Shown: positions 36,611 to 46,124, counted from the stretch's first letter. The stretch: 64,000 nt of DNA from Geobacteraceae bacterium (GCA_025355965.1 JANXYR010000038.1:47776-111775); one strand, 5' to 3'. Numbers and translations are program-made. Notes: generated by a model from the letters alone, not told the origin.

Positions 36611-36715
36611 ATTCAGAATATAATATGGTAACTAACCGGACGGTCATTTGTCCCGTAGAGCTGTAAAACGGGATATAATTACTTTATTTATGCAATGTTA
36701 CTGACAGGTATCTGA

Positions 36716-37555
36716 GTGTCTTTATTGACGTACAATGTTTTAACAGTTGATGTAGAGGATTGGTACCATGTCTGCGGGGGGCGCGGAGAAATATCTGTTC
36801 AGCCGCGCGAATCATGGCGGGTACGTCGTAATCTGGAGAAAATTCTGGCTCTGCTTGCCGAACGTGGCCAGAAGGCTACGTTTTTCATGCTCGGCACCGT
36901 CGCCGAAAACGATCCGGCATTGGCACCCCTGATCTGCTCGGCAGGACATGAAATCGCCTCCCATGGATATTCACACCATCTGGTGACCGGATTGACGCCG
37001 CAACAGTTTATAGATGAGCTCCAGCTTACCGAACAGATACTGATAGATCAGACCGGACAGCGACCGTTCGGGTACAGGGCGCCGCAGTGGTCTTTGTCGG
37101 AGCAGAACCCCTGGCCTTTTGCCGTTCTGCGGGAGCGTGGGTACCTGTATGATTCAAGTCTAAATCCGCTTCCGTTTGTGGGTAATTCCCGCGGCAGCCG
37201 CATCCCCTACCTTCTTGAGGGTGAAGGGGCAGGGCTGTGGGAGATTCCGCCGATGGTGACCCGCTCCCTGCTTGGTAACCTGCCGACCGGTGGCGGATGG
37301 GGGTTCAGATTTTTTCCATTCAGAATGGTCCGTGCGTCTATTGAGCAGTTTAACCGTGCTCACCATCCGGCTGTGCTGTATCTTCATCCCCGCGAGGTGG
37401 ATCCAGCCGGCCCCCGGCTCGATCTTCCTTTTCTGAAACGGTTCGTATCTTATGGGACTCGGTCGGATGCGGCTTCCCGGTTGAGTGAACTGTTTCAGCG
37501 GTATCGATTTATAACCCTCAAGGAACTGGTGGACGAGTGGCAACATGTATCCTGA
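36716..37555 (+). CDS. NodB-type polysaccharide deacetylase (DUF3473-like C-terminus)
   Basis: The 279-aa protein starts at GTG 36716 and has NodB motifs: TVDVEDWYHV (metal Asp), HEIASHGYSHH (His ligands) and GYRAPQWSLSE. The C-terminal HPREVDP...SYGTRSDAASRL segment resembles DUF3473 of the XrtA-linked deacetylases. No signal peptide is seen, so a cytoplasmic role on a lipid-linked sugar is likely. It is first in the operon behind a sigma-54-like site and overlaps the following glycosyltransferase by 19 bp. It may de-N-acetylate an amino sugar added by that GT2, by analogy with LPS and APE-type modification; this is inference. Confidence 0.82.
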   Translation: MSLLTYNVLTVDVEDWYHVCGGRGEISVQPRESWRVRRNLEKILALLAERGQKATFFMLGTVAENDPALAPLICSAGHEIASHGYSHHLVTGLTPQQFIDELQLTEQILIDQTGQRPFGYRAPQWSLSEQNPWPFAVLRERGYLYDSSLNPLPFVGNSRGSRIPYLLEGEGAGLWEIPPMVTRSLLGNLPTGGGWGFRFFPFRMVRASIEQFNRAHHPAVLYLHPREVDPAGPRLDLPFLKRFVSYGTRSDAASRLSELFQRYRFITLKELVDEWQHVS

Positions 37556-38199
37556 TTCCTGCATATAATGCCGGGAAAACCATTTTGGCAGTGGTTCGTG
37601 AATGCCTGGAACATGGCTTGCCGGTGGCAGTGGTGGATGACGGGTCAACTGACGATACGTCAGTCCAGTTATCGGGATTGCCGGTAACCCTGCTCCGGCA
37701 CCAGCAGAATCTTGGTAAGGGTGCGGCACTGAAAACCGGTTTTGCCTGGGCGGTCGAGTCCGGGTTAGATGCTGTGGTCACGGTTGATGCCGACGGTCAA
37801 CATGATGTCTCAGCAATCCCGTTGCTGGACGCTTCAGCACAAAGCGGCAAATGGGGCATTCTGATTGCGTCCCGGCGCTCCCAGTTCGACCAGATGTCCG
37901 GGCTTCGCAAATCCTGGAACCGTATCGGTGTCTGGTGTATCTGGAAACGTACCGGTTTTGAAATTACTGACAGTCAGTCCGGTTTCAGGTACTATTCACG
38001 TGACGTATTGAAGGGAGTGTCATTGAAGTCAAATGGATACGCACTGGAGATGGAGATTTTGTTGAAGACATGGAAGAACGGTTTTACCGTTGGCTCACTT
38101 CCGGTTGCAGCACGGGTTGCCGATGGACGCGCAACCAGCCATTATCGGTCGGTCAAAGACACATTTAATATCAGCATGACATTCTTACGCTACATGTAA
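37537..38199 (+). CDS. Glycosyltransferase family 2 (dolichyl-phosphate mannosyltransferase-like)
   Basis: The 220-aa GT2 enzyme starts at GTG 37537 with ATCILIPAYNAGKT. It has VVDDGSTDDT and a TVDADGQHD metal motif near residue 90, then SGFRYYSR, all DPM1-type features. It has no transmembrane segment. It probably transfers a hexose or aminohexose to a lipid carrier or to the lipid made by this operon. The start lies inside the deacetylase gene, which suggests that the two proteins act in sequence. Donor and acceptor are unknown. Confidence 0.83.
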   Translation: MATCILIPAYNAGKTILAVVRECLEHGLPVAVVDDGSTDDTSVQLSGLPVTLLRHQQNLGKGAALKTGFAWAVESGLDAVVTVDADGQHDVSAIPLLDASAQSGKWGILIASRRSQFDQMSGLRKSWNRIGVWCIWKRTGFEITDSQSGFRYYSRDVLKGVSLKSNGYALEMEILLKTWKNGFTVGSLPVAARVADGRATSHYRSVKDTFNISMTFLRYM

Positions 38200-38214
38200 C
38201 GGGGCACCTGCCGA

Positions 38215-39591
38215 ATGATCAACACTCTGAAAAATTACACAAAAGAGAAGGTCCTCACCTACCTCCTGTCCATGGCGACAAGTTCATCTGATGAATCACT
38301 GATTCGCATGACCCACCTGATGGAGATGATTCCCAAGAAGGACTACTACAAGGAACGCATCCGCTGGATTCGTGGCCTGGTGCGGGAGAAGCATCCAAGC
38401 ATCGAGTTTCCCCGCCGGATTTTGCGTGATCTGCACCCTAATCAGCGAGACAAATGGATCAGCAATCTGCTGGTCAATCACCTGCTGAACGGCACCAACA
38501 AACGCAAGGAGTGGAGTGACAAACACGGCTATTATCCACCATCAACCGTGGTTATCAGCCCTACCATGCGCTGTAACCTCAACTGTTACGGCTGTTATGC
38601 CGGTGACTATGACAAGTCGCTGGAGCTTTCGCTGGATGAAGTCGATTCTATCCTGCTCCAAATGAAGGAGATGGGGGTCTATTTTGCCGTCATCTCCGGC
38701 GGTGAACCGTTTTATATGGAAGGTATTTTCGAAATCTTCAAAAAGCATAGCGACATGGCCTTTCTGGTCTTTACACACGGTGGACTGATTGATGAAAAGA
38801 TGGTGGAGAGGTTGACTGAGGTCGGTAATGTCATGCCATCCTTTTCGCTTGAGGGGTACGAGCAGGAAACAGACGAACGCCGTGGTACCGGGCATTTTAA
38901 AAAGGTTATGCATGCCATGGACCTGATGAGAGAAGGTGGCCTTTCCTTCTGCGGCTCATTCACCCATTCCCGCAAAAACTCCGACATCATCACCAATGGC
39001 GATTACATCGATATGTTGCTGAAGAAAGGGGTCTTTGCCATGTGGCTCTTTTCCTACGTTCCGGTTGGACGCAAGCCTGAATCTGAACTGATGCCCACCC
39101 CCAAACAGCGTGATGACCTGCGCCGAACCGTTGCCGGTTATCGCGCCTCAAAGCCGATGCTGTTTATCGATTTCTGGAATGACGGGCCGATGATCTCCGG
39201 CTGCCTGGCCGGGGGGCGTAAATATTTCCACATCAATGCCAATGGCGACATCGAGCCGTGTGTCTTCTGCCATTTTGCCGTTGATAATATCCGCCGGACA
39301 ACTATTCACGAAGCGCTGTCATCTCCGTTTTTCACCAAAATTCGCCAGAAACAGAGTGAACATGACAACCTGTTGCGCCCCTGTATGCTGATTGATCAAC
39401 CGGCAGCCGGAAGGGAGCTTTTCGCCTCTGAGGGCGCCTATCCGACCCATGAAGGTGCGGATGAGATTTTTACCGGTCTGGCAGGCAAGATGGACGATTA
39501 TTCCCGCTCATATGCGGAGATTGCCGATCCGGTCTGGGAAGATGAGTTCAAGGAGAATCCGGTAAAGACAATGAAAAGCGGAAGCAAATAA
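38215..39591 (+). CDS. Radical SAM protein without a cobalamin domain
   Basis: The 458-aa protein has a Lys/Arg-rich N-terminal 110 residues and the radical SAM motif CNLNCYGCYAGDYD near residue 119 (CxxxCxxC). A second cysteine pair, EPCVFCHF, near residue 357 resembles a SPASM-like auxiliary cluster. Unlike its neighbours it lacks the N-terminal B12-binding fold, so it is not simply another paralogue. It might act on a peptide or on the lipid with an extra iron-sulfur cluster. The next gene starts immediately after its stop, so they are co-translated. Function unassigned. Confidence 0.8.
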   Translation: MINTLKNYTKEKVLTYLLSMATSSSDESLIRMTHLMEMIPKKDYYKERIRWIRGLVREKHPSIEFPRRILRDLHPNQRDKWISNLLVNHLLNGTNKRKEWSDKHGYYPPSTVVISPTMRCNLNCYGCYAGDYDKSLELSLDEVDSILLQMKEMGVYFAVISGGEPFYMEGIFEIFKKHSDMAFLVFTHGGLIDEKMVERLTEVGNVMPSFSLEGYEQETDERRGTGHFKKVMHAMDLMREGGLSFCGSFTHSRKNSDIITNGDYIDMLLKKGVFAMWLFSYVPVGRKPESELMPTPKQRDDLRRTVAGYRASKPMLFIDFWNDGPMISGCLAGGRKYFHINANGDIEPCVFCHFAVDNIRRTTIHEALSSPFFTKIRQKQSEHDNLLRPCMLIDQPAAGRELFASEGAYPTHEGADEIFTGLAGKMDDYSRSYAEIADPVWEDEFKENPVKTMKSGSK

Positions 39592-40947
39592 ATGAAGGTA
39601 CTGCTGGTAAATCCGCCATCTCTGAGCGTATTTAACACATTTGGCCTGAGTCTCCCCCCCATAGGGCTGCTCTATGTTGCCGCCAGCCTCGAACAAGCCG
39701 GCCACGAAGTGGCTGTAAAGGATCTGGCGGCTGACGGCGAACGTCTGGATGATGAGGATATCCGGCGGGCCGATATTGTAGGCATTTCGGCTGATACAAC
39801 CAGAGCCGGCAAGGCGCTTGCCATTGCCGGCAGAGTTGCTGCTATCGGCAGACCGGTAGTGATGGGCGGTCCTCATCCGCAATTCATGGCGGAGGATATT
39901 TTTGCCGCAGGTTGCGTTGATTATATCGTCAAGGGTGAAGGAGAAATCGTCTTTCGCAATCTTCTGACCGCTCTCCAGAATCGGGATGCTGTTGCCGAGG
40001 TAAAGGGATTGATTATCAGGGACGGTCGCCATCTGATCGAAACCCCTGCCGCTGATCCGATCAATGTTGAAGCCCTGCCGTTTCCAGCCCGACATCTGGT
40101 AGACCTCCAGTGTTACCGGGCCAGCATGTCCGGCCGTCCAATAACCCCCATTGTTACCAGTCGAGGTTGTCCCAGCGCCTGTCACTTTTGTTCATCCTCC
40201 AGCTTCTTCGGCAGGGGGTGGCGTTCCCGGAGTGCCGCATCGGTGCTGGCCGAGCTGGACGAAATCTACAACAGATATGGTTTTCGGGCCGTCTGCTTTA
40301 TGGACGACAACTTTACCCTAAACCCTCAACGGGTCGAACAGATTGCCGATGGGATTATCGGGCGCGGCTATGACCTGAAATGGTGGAATTTCTCACGGGT
40401 TGATACTATTGTGAAAAATCCGGCCATGGTCGCCAGGATGGCGGCTGCCGGCTCCGAAACAGTCTATCTCGGCATTGAAAGCGGCAATGAGGAGACACTT
40501 GACTCCCTTGGCAAGAACAGCAGTGCAAGTGATGTTACCAGGGCAGTGGAAATTCTGAGGAATAACGGTGTCGAATCCTATGGCAGCTATATCATCGGCA
40601 ACCTGAACGAGTCCGCTGCTGACGTGAAAAAAACTATTGCCATGGCGGTCAGGCTCAATACCAACATTGCCCAGTTTTCCATTCTGACCCCTTATCCCGG
40701 AACAAAGCTCTATGAGGAAATCAAGGACCGCATCTTCTGTCGGCGCTGGAAATTTTACGACGGATTGCACCTTGTCTTCCGTCATCCGCTGATAAATCGT
40801 CACTACCTGCAGTTTCTGCTCATCAAGGCTTTTGTGAAATTTTATCGCCGTTCGCAGGAAGCCTCGCAGGGATTCAAACAGGCCGCCGACAGGGGCAATC
40901 TAACATTCAGAAAGATGACACTCTGTGCTTGGGAGCTGTTTTTTTGA
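39592..40947 (+). CDS. B12-binding-type radical SAM protein
   Basis: The 451-aa protein starts MKVLLVNPPSLSVFNTFGLSLPPIGLLYVA, the B12-binding start with the usual G-L-x-A pattern, then GEGEIVFRNLL. RGCPSACHFCSSSSFFG (CxxxCxxC) opens the radical SAM domain. The C-terminal TPYPGTKLYEEIKDR block is typical. It is the second radical SAM enzyme of the operon and directly follows the previous gene. It could add methyl groups or form carbon-carbon bonds on an acyl chain, but the substrate is unproven. Confidence 0.85.
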   Translation: MKVLLVNPPSLSVFNTFGLSLPPIGLLYVAASLEQAGHEVAVKDLAADGERLDDEDIRRADIVGISADTTRAGKALAIAGRVAAIGRPVVMGGPHPQFMAEDIFAAGCVDYIVKGEGEIVFRNLLTALQNRDAVAEVKGLIIRDGRHLIETPAADPINVEALPFPARHLVDLQCYRASMSGRPITPIVTSRGCPSACHFCSSSSFFGRGWRSRSAASVLAELDEIYNRYGFRAVCFMDDNFTLNPQRVEQIADGIIGRGYDLKWWNFSRVDTIVKNPAMVARMAAAGSETVYLGIESGNEETLDSLGKNSSASDVTRAVEILRNNGVESYGSYIIGNLNESAADVKKTIAMAVRLNTNIAQFSILTPYPGTKLYEEIKDRIFCRRWKFYDGLHLVFRHPLINRHYLQFLLIKAFVKFYRRSQEASQGFKQAADRGNLTFRKMTLCAWELFF

Positions 40948-41870
40948 CACTTTACAGCAACCTCAATCTGTTCCTTATCAAGCTGTTCACCATCTTGGTG
41001 CCGCGTTGGCTCTTCCCACCCTTCACCTTTTTCTGGGGCGGGCTGTTTTACCTTTTGTTGTCTGATGCACGACAGTCAGTGCGCTCCAACCTGCAGGTAG
41101 TTACCGGCAGGGATGATGTGGAACTACTGGTGTTTTCAACCTTCCGCAATTTCAGCCACAACTGGTGCGACGAGATGCTGCTGATGCGGTCCACGGGGGA
41201 AAAACTCCAGGCTCTGATCGGGAGGCGCAGCAGCAGCAAAACACTTGATCAGGCGCTGGAGGCCGGCAGCGGTGCGATTCTGGTCTCGCCACATCTCGGC
41301 AACTGGGAGCTGGGGGGGCTGGGGCTGGCCGATCTGGGCTACGCCGTCAACGTACTGACCTTCCGCGAGCCGGATGAAAGGGTAAATGAGCTGCGTGAGG
41401 CGGTCAGGCGGGAACGGGGAGTACGTTTCATCTATGTCGACCGCGATGATTCCTCTCCGCTTGCCATTATCGAGGCGGTGAATGCTTTGAGGCGTAACGA
41501 GGTGCTGGCGATTCTCGGTGATCGGGATGGCTCCTCCCATACCATTCGGATTGATTTTTTCGGTCGACCGACCAACATTCCGGTTGGAGCCGCCTATCTT
41601 GCCCTTGCCAGCGGTGCGCCGGTGATTCCGGTTTTTGTCCTTATGGAGGAGAAAGGGCGCTACGCTACCGTCATGGAAGAGCCGATCTTCTTCAGTGGCG
41701 GTCACGGGGAGCATGGCAGTGCAATACGTTCCGGAATGAAAAAGCTGCTGGCGGTGTTTGAGCGATATATCCGGGAATACCCGGACCAGTGGTACAATTT
41801 ATATGATTTTTTCGGAAGGGTTCACAGAACAGACAATAAAATGCATATAAGCGGCAGCATACAGGATTGA
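40944..41870 (+). CDS. LpxL/HtrB-like lipid acyltransferase
   Basis: I chose the TTG at 40944, which overlaps the preceding TGA and has GGGAG about 8 bp upstream; it leaves the protein starting directly at a hydrophobic segment (YSNLNLFLIKLFTILVPRW). A TTG at 40929 adds five residues. HLGNWELGG near residue 117 is the H-x4-D/E acyltransferase motif of the LpxL/LpxM family. Such proteins transfer an acyl chain from ACP to a lipid. Aryl-polyene-like clusters also carry one. It follows two radical SAM genes and precedes the ACP gene by 85 bp. Confidence 0.8.
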   Translation: MTLYSNLNLFLIKLFTILVPRWLFPPFTFFWGGLFYLLLSDARQSVRSNLQVVTGRDDVELLVFSTFRNFSHNWCDEMLLMRSTGEKLQALIGRRSSSKTLDQALEAGSGAILVSPHLGNWELGGLGLADLGYAVNVLTFREPDERVNELREAVRRERGVRFIYVDRDDSSPLAIIEAVNALRRNEVLAILGDRDGSSHTIRIDFFGRPTNIPVGAAYLALASGAPVIPVFVLMEEKGRYATVMEEPIFFSGGHGEHGSAIRSGMKKLLAVFERYIREYPDQWYNLYDFFGRVHRTDNKMHISGSIQD

Positions 41871-41955
41871 AATGGAGTGGAAAGGCAGTTTTATATTAGT
41901 GTCGTCCCCAGTGACTCAATTTCAAATGCGGATGAAAAAAGAAAGGAACTGATAA

Positions 41956-42213
41956 ATGAGTGACGAGTTGATTCCAAAGGTAAAACAGATGATCATTGAA
42001 AGCCTGCGTATCGAGGGGATGTCCCCGGATGAGATCGAGACTGATGCCCCTCTTTTTGGAGAGGGTCTCGGCCTGGACTCCATTGATGCACTGCAACTGG
42101 TGGTGGCTATGGAGAAGGAATTCGGCGTAGTTGTTCCCGACGCCGCCACCGGCAGCACCGTCTTTGCCTCGGCCCGCAGCATGGCTGCGTATATTGCGGA
42201 AAACCGCAAATGA
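41956..42213 (+). CDS. Acyl carrier protein
   Basis: The 85-aa acyl carrier protein has the phosphopantetheine motif GLDSIDALQLV, with Ser42 as the attachment site. The acidic helices expected of the fold are present. AAAGGAA precedes the ATG at 41956. It lies between an acyltransferase and a B12 radical SAM gene, with a FabD-like transacylase soon after, so it is probably a dedicated carrier for this operon and not the general AcpP of fatty acid synthesis. It overlaps the next gene by 4 bp (ATGA). Confidence 0.9.
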   Translation: MSDELIPKVKQMIIESLRIEGMSPDEIETDAPLFGEGLGLDSIDALQLVVAMEKEFGVVVPDAATGSTVFASARSMAAYIAENRK

Positions 42214-43496
42214 AGGTGCTGCTGATCTCCCCCGGTTGGCCCAAGGGGAGATTGTGGGGGGAACTGGCCTTTCGGTTTCCATCACTTTCACTGGCTGCGA
42301 TTGCCGCCGTCACCCCGCTGGGATGGGAGGTGGCGCTCTGCGATGACCATTCAGAACGGATCGACTACGATACGGAGGCAGACCTGATCGCTCTGACCGC
42401 CATGACTCCACAGGCACCCCGCGCCTATGAGATTGCTGCCGGCTTCAAAAGCCGTGGCAAAACCGTGGTCATGGGTGGTTTTCACGCCAGCAACCTGCCG
42501 GATGAAGCGCTCAAACACGTGGATGCGGTTGTAGTGGGAGAGGGAGAGGTCGTCTGGCCGAGACTGCTTGCCGATTTTTCACAGCAAAAACTTCAGCGCA
42601 TCTATAAGCCTGAATCGATGATCAGCATGGCCGATATTCCGGTTGCACGCCGTGAAATTTTTAAGGGCAAGGGATATTTGCTCACCAATACCATCCAGAC
42701 CACCCGCGGCTGTCCATTTGACTGTGAATTTTGCTCGGTCACCGCCTTTTATGGGCGCAACTACCGGAAACGCCCGGTGGAACAGGTATTGATTGAGTTG
42801 CAGATCTTGAGAAAATCCAACTCATTTATCTTTTTTGTCGATGACAACATCGTGGCTGATCGCAACTACGCCCTGCCACTCTTCCAAGGGATGAAGGGGA
42901 TGGGCTTCAAGTGGCTCTCCCACGCGCCGATAGATTTTGCAGGCGACCGGGAGTTGATGCGTGCCGCAGGTGAGTCCGGCTGCCTGGGGATGTTCGTAGG
43001 TTTCGAATCACTCAACCAGGAATCTCTGGCCGCCATGGGGAAAATCACAAACCGGGCGCAATCGTTCATGGCCGATGCCCAGGCCTTTCGTGACAACGGC
43101 ATCGGCATCCTCGGCTCCTTTGTGCTCGGTTATGATGGCGACACCCCCGATATTTTCCCGAAACTGCTCCGCTTCTGTGAGGATGCACGCCTCGAAGCGG
43201 CCATTTTCCCGCTGTTGACCCCCTACCCCGGCACCGCCGTTCGCCGCCGCCTGGAAGCGGAAGGGCGGATCATCTCCAGCGATTGGCGCGACTATGATAT
43301 GGAGCACATCAATTTCCAGCCGAAGGGGATGACGGTGCAGCAGCTTCAGGAAGGGTACGACTGGCTTAACCGCTCTTTTTATTCTTTTCCTTCCATGTAT
43401 CGCCGCATCTTTAAACTGCACCGTTCCGTGCAGGTATTCGGACCGATGAACATTGGTTTCCGCGCCGCCATCCGGCGCAAAAGGAGCGGAACATGA
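42210..43496 (+). CDS. B12-binding-type radical SAM protein (DUF4070-like)
   Basis: The 428-aa protein is paralogous to the gene at 34914. It has the N-terminal cobalamin-binding-like domain (LLISPGWPKGRLWGELAFRF to VVVGEGEVVWPRLL) and RGCPFDCEFCSVTAFYG (CxxxCxxC). A DUF4070-like C-terminus includes LLTPYPGTAVRRRLEAEGR and EGYDWLNRSFYSF. DUF4070-type family members include hopanoid C-2 methylases, so a methyl transfer to a lipid is a candidate role. The gene overlaps both the ACP and the next gene by 4 bp, a tightly coupled layout. The substrate is unknown. Confidence 0.86.
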   Translation: MKVLLISPGWPKGRLWGELAFRFPSLSLAAIAAVTPLGWEVALCDDHSERIDYDTEADLIALTAMTPQAPRAYEIAAGFKSRGKTVVMGGFHASNLPDEALKHVDAVVVGEGEVVWPRLLADFSQQKLQRIYKPESMISMADIPVARREIFKGKGYLLTNTIQTTRGCPFDCEFCSVTAFYGRNYRKRPVEQVLIELQILRKSNSFIFFVDDNIVADRNYALPLFQGMKGMGFKWLSHAPIDFAGDRELMRAAGESGCLGMFVGFESLNQESLAAMGKITNRAQSFMADAQAFRDNGIGILGSFVLGYDGDTPDIFPKLLRFCEDARLEAAIFPLLTPYPGTAVRRRLEAEGRIISSDWRDYDMEHINFQPKGMTVQQLQEGYDWLNRSFYSFPSMYRRIFKLHRSVQVFGPMNIGFRAAIRRKRSGT

Positions 43497-44329
43497 TCTG
43501 CTGGATGTTTCCAGGCCAGCCGATAGCCTTTAGCGGCGCGCCTTACGATGACATTGAATTCAGCGAAATCACCCGGATCTGTCAGGAATCTACCGGCTGT
43601 AATCCCCTTGAAAGCGGCACATCAGCTTCGAATTTCAGCCATAATGTACGGCTTCAGCTGCTCGGCACCTGTGTCAGTCTCTATCGCTCCAAGCAGTTGA
43701 CAAAACAGGGTGTTGGACCAGACCTGATTGCCGAGCACAGCATGGGGATCTATCCTGCGCTGGCTGCATCCGGTTCGATAGACAGTGCGACTGCCCTTGA
43801 ACTGACCTGCCGGATCGGCGTGGCGATGGCAAAAATGGGGATGCAACGGGAGTATGCGTTGGGATGTGTCATCGGGATAAGTTGCGCTCCACTGGAAGCG
43901 ATAGCTGCCAACAATGGTGTCCATATTGCCAATTATAATACTTCGCAACACTTTCTGCTGGCCGGTGAACGGAAAAACATCGATGCGGCTCTGGCTGAAG
44001 CGGGGGCCTCAGGTGCCTTTTCAGCGACTGTTTTCCCCTGCGACGCCCCGCTCCACACGCCGCTGATTGCTGAGATAGCGGGAGATGTAGAGCATATCGT
44101 GGCCGAGTACAGCTTCCGGGATCCGCAAATCCCGCTGATAGAACATATCGACCAAACGACCCTGACAGCTGCCACTATCCCTTCGTTTCTGCTTGATGAA
44201 CTCTGTCGACCGGTTTATTGGGATACCACATACCGCGCCCTTCGCTCTCGGGGGGTGACACTGTTTCAAGAGGTGGGGGCCGGCAAGGCGCTCTCAAAAT
44301 TCAATCGCTGGATAGATAGTGAGACATGA
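43493..44329 (+). CDS. FabD-like acyl/malonyl transferase
   Basis: The 278-aa protein has FPGQPIAFSG at the start, the nucleophile motif AEHSMGIYPAL (Ser near residue 84; GHSxG becomes EHSMG) and the active-site His in PCDAPLHTPLI. The C-terminal QEVGAGKALSKFNRW matches the end of FabD-type enzymes. It would load an extender or starter group onto the operon's carrier protein. The change from Gly to Glu before the HSMG may alter specificity. The usual arginine that binds malonyl carboxyl was not clearly seen, so a different acyl group is possible. It overlaps both neighbours by 4 bp. Confidence 0.8.
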   Translation: MICWMFPGQPIAFSGAPYDDIEFSEITRICQESTGCNPLESGTSASNFSHNVRLQLLGTCVSLYRSKQLTKQGVGPDLIAEHSMGIYPALAASGSIDSATALELTCRIGVAMAKMGMQREYALGCVIGISCAPLEAIAANNGVHIANYNTSQHFLLAGERKNIDAALAEAGASGAFSATVFPCDAPLHTPLIAEIAGDVEHIVAEYSFRDPQIPLIEHIDQTTLTAATIPSFLLDELCRPVYWDTTYRALRSRGVTLFQEVGAGKALSKFNRWIDSET

Positions 44330-44748
44330 AATATCACGAAACTAAAATAACAGTCCGCTTCAACGAGATTGATGCGTATCGTGTCGCCTGGCACGGCCAT
44401 TACGTGGCCTGGATGGAGATCGGCCGCAACGCCCTGGCTGGGGAGTTCGATCTGGATGCCATGCAGTTGGCGGCAGCCGGGTATCTGGGACCGGTGGTAG
44501 CTCTTGAACTGAAGTTTCTGCGGCCGGCCCGTTTTAACGAAGAACTGACGATCCGGACTGCCCTGCGCCGGGTCGAGACCGCTACTATCGAATTTGTCAC
44601 CACCATAATCGGCTCTGATGGTAAAAAATGTGCCACCGGTACGACGACCCACGCATTGACCAACCTGAACGGCGTGCTCCAGTTTCAGCTCCCACAGCGG
44701 ATCGCTGAACGGGTAAACCGTTTATTGGCGTCGCTGGAGCTACCATGA
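44326..44748 (+). CDS. Hotdog-fold thioesterase (FcbC/YbgC-like)
   Basis: The 140-aa single hotdog domain has RFNEIDAYRVAWHGHYVAWMEIGR, matching the Asp-containing active-site helix of 4-hydroxybenzoyl-CoA thioesterase/YbgC types (D in EIDAYRV). Such enzymes cleave acyl-CoA or acyl-ACP thioesters. In an acyl-chain operon it may release a finished chain or edit misloaded carriers. Similar thioesterases are found in aryl-polyene-type clusters. It overlaps the FabD-like gene and the next radical SAM gene by 4 bp each, giving a continuous translational chain. Confidence 0.82.
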   Translation: MKYHETKITVRFNEIDAYRVAWHGHYVAWMEIGRNALAGEFDLDAMQLAAAGYLGPVVALELKFLRPARFNEELTIRTALRRVETATIEFVTTIIGSDGKKCATGTTTHALTNLNGVLQFQLPQRIAERVNRLLASLELP

Positions 44749-46124
44749 AGGTTCTGCTGATTTCCGCCAACCGTGAGCGCGACCCCTATCCGGTATTTCC
44801 GCTTGGACTGGCCTGCCTGGCCGGACCGCTGAAGGCAGCCGGGCACCTGCTGACAGCTCTCGACCTCTGTTTCGAGACCGATCCCCAACTGGCTATCTCC
44901 TCGGCACTTACAGAGCAGCAACCCGATGCCGTTGTCATCTCCCTCCGCAACCTGGACAACGTTACCTGGCCGGGAAGCCGCAGCTACCTCGACGGGGTGC
45001 GTGATATCGTGGCACTCTGCCATCCCCGGGCCGTGACCATTATCGGTGGCTCCGGTTTTTCGCTGATGCCGGTGAAGGTTCTTGCTGCCGTCGGCGCTCA
45101 TTACGGCGTGGCAGCCGAAGGGGAAGAGGTCTTGCCGCGGCTACTCGGTTGTCTGGAGTCGGGTGGTGATCCGGCCCTGCTGCCCGGTGTCGTTCTGCCC
45201 GGAAGAGAAGATTTTATCCCACCGCTGCCGGTGGAAACCATGGGCACCCCTGATCGCACCCTCTTTGATGTTGCCCGCTATTACCGCGAAGGTGGCATGG
45301 CCAACCTGCAGACCAAGCGTGGCTGTCCATTCGGATGCATCTACTGCACCTATCCACTGCTGGAAGGGCGCTGTATGCGCCTGCGCACGATTGTGGAGAT
45401 CATCGCCGAGATTCGCACCCTCGTGGATGATTATGGCATCAGCTACCTCTATTTCGTCGATGACATCTTCAACTACCCCCCCGATTTTGCCGAAGAGCTC
45501 TGCCGGGCAATGATTGCGGAACGGCTGCCGGTCAACTGGTCGGCCTTCATCAACCCTGATTTCATCACGCCGCGCCTGCTGCAGGCCATGCAGGAGGCGG
45601 GTTGCGACGCGGTTGAATACGGCAGCGATTCAGGCTCGCCAACGATGCTCAAAAACCTCGGCAAGTCCTTCACCGTTGACTCTATCCGTGAATCTTCGCG
45701 ACTCTGCCATGAAATGGGAATGGATTTTGCCCACTACATCCTCTTCGGCGGTCCGGGTGAAACCCGGGAAACCGTGCTGGAAACATTCGCCTTGATGGAT
45801 GAAGTCGAGCCGACCGCCGTCATCACCATGACAGGGATCCGGATCTATCCCGGCACCGCCATGGAACAGATCGCCCTGAGGGACGGCATTATTGCCGAGG
45901 GAGATTGCCTGCTTGAGCCGGTTTTCTACATCTCGCCTGCAATCAGGAATGGGCTCTGCGATCTGGTTACAGAAGAGGCGCTCAAACGACGCACCTGGAT
46001 CGTCCCCAGTCTGGAAGTCAATGTCAGCTCGGCCATGCTGGATGCCCTGCGAATGTTTCCGGTCAAGGGGCCGCTCTGGAAGTTGATGAAACGGTTGGGC
46101 AGAAGCCGCGTACGGCCGATGTAA
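44745..46124 (+). CDS. B12-binding-type radical SAM protein
   Basis: The 459-aa protein has a cobalamin-binding-like N-terminus (LLISANRERDPYPVFPLGLACLAGPL) with NLDNVTWPGSRSY in place of the usual loop. The radical SAM motif is KRGCPFGCIYCTYPLLEGR, and LFGGPGETRETVLETFALMD follows. It differs from the DUF4070-type paralogues in its C-terminus (GIRIYPGTAMEQIALRDG). It is the fourth radical SAM enzyme in the operon. An 82-bp gap follows before fabG, with GGAG as the next ribosome-binding site; an internal promoter there is possible but not clear. Confidence 0.84.
   Translation: MKVLLISANRERDPYPVFPLGLACLAGPLKAAGHLLTALDLCFETDPQLAISSALTEQQPDAVVISLRNLDNVTWPGSRSYLDGVRDIVALCHPRAVTIIGGSGFSLMPVKVLAAVGAHYGVAAEGEEVLPRLLGCLESGGDPALLPGVVLPGREDFIPPLPVETMGTPDRTLFDVARYYREGGMANLQTKRGCPFGCIYCTYPLLEGRCMRLRTIVEIIAEIRTLVDDYGISYLYFVDDIFNYPPDFAEELCRAMIAERLPVNWSAFINPDFITPRLLQAMQEAGCDAVEYGSDSGSPTMLKNLGKSFTVDSIRESSRLCHEMGMDFAHYILFGGPGETRETVLETFALMDEVEPTAVITMTGIRIYPGTAMEQIALRDGIIAEGDCLLEPVFYISPAIRNGLCDLVTEEALKRRTWIVPSLEVNVSSAMLDALRMFPVKGPLWKLMKRLGRSRVRPM

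Noticed and set aside
36650..36672. Hairpin TCCCGT/ACGGGA before the deacetylase gene
   Set aside because: The stem is short, no T-run follows and the sigma-54-like site is a better regulatory candidate.
34396..36715. Cobalamin riboswitch before the B12-type radical SAM genes
   Set aside because: I looked for a B12-box-like conserved core in the leaders and found none.
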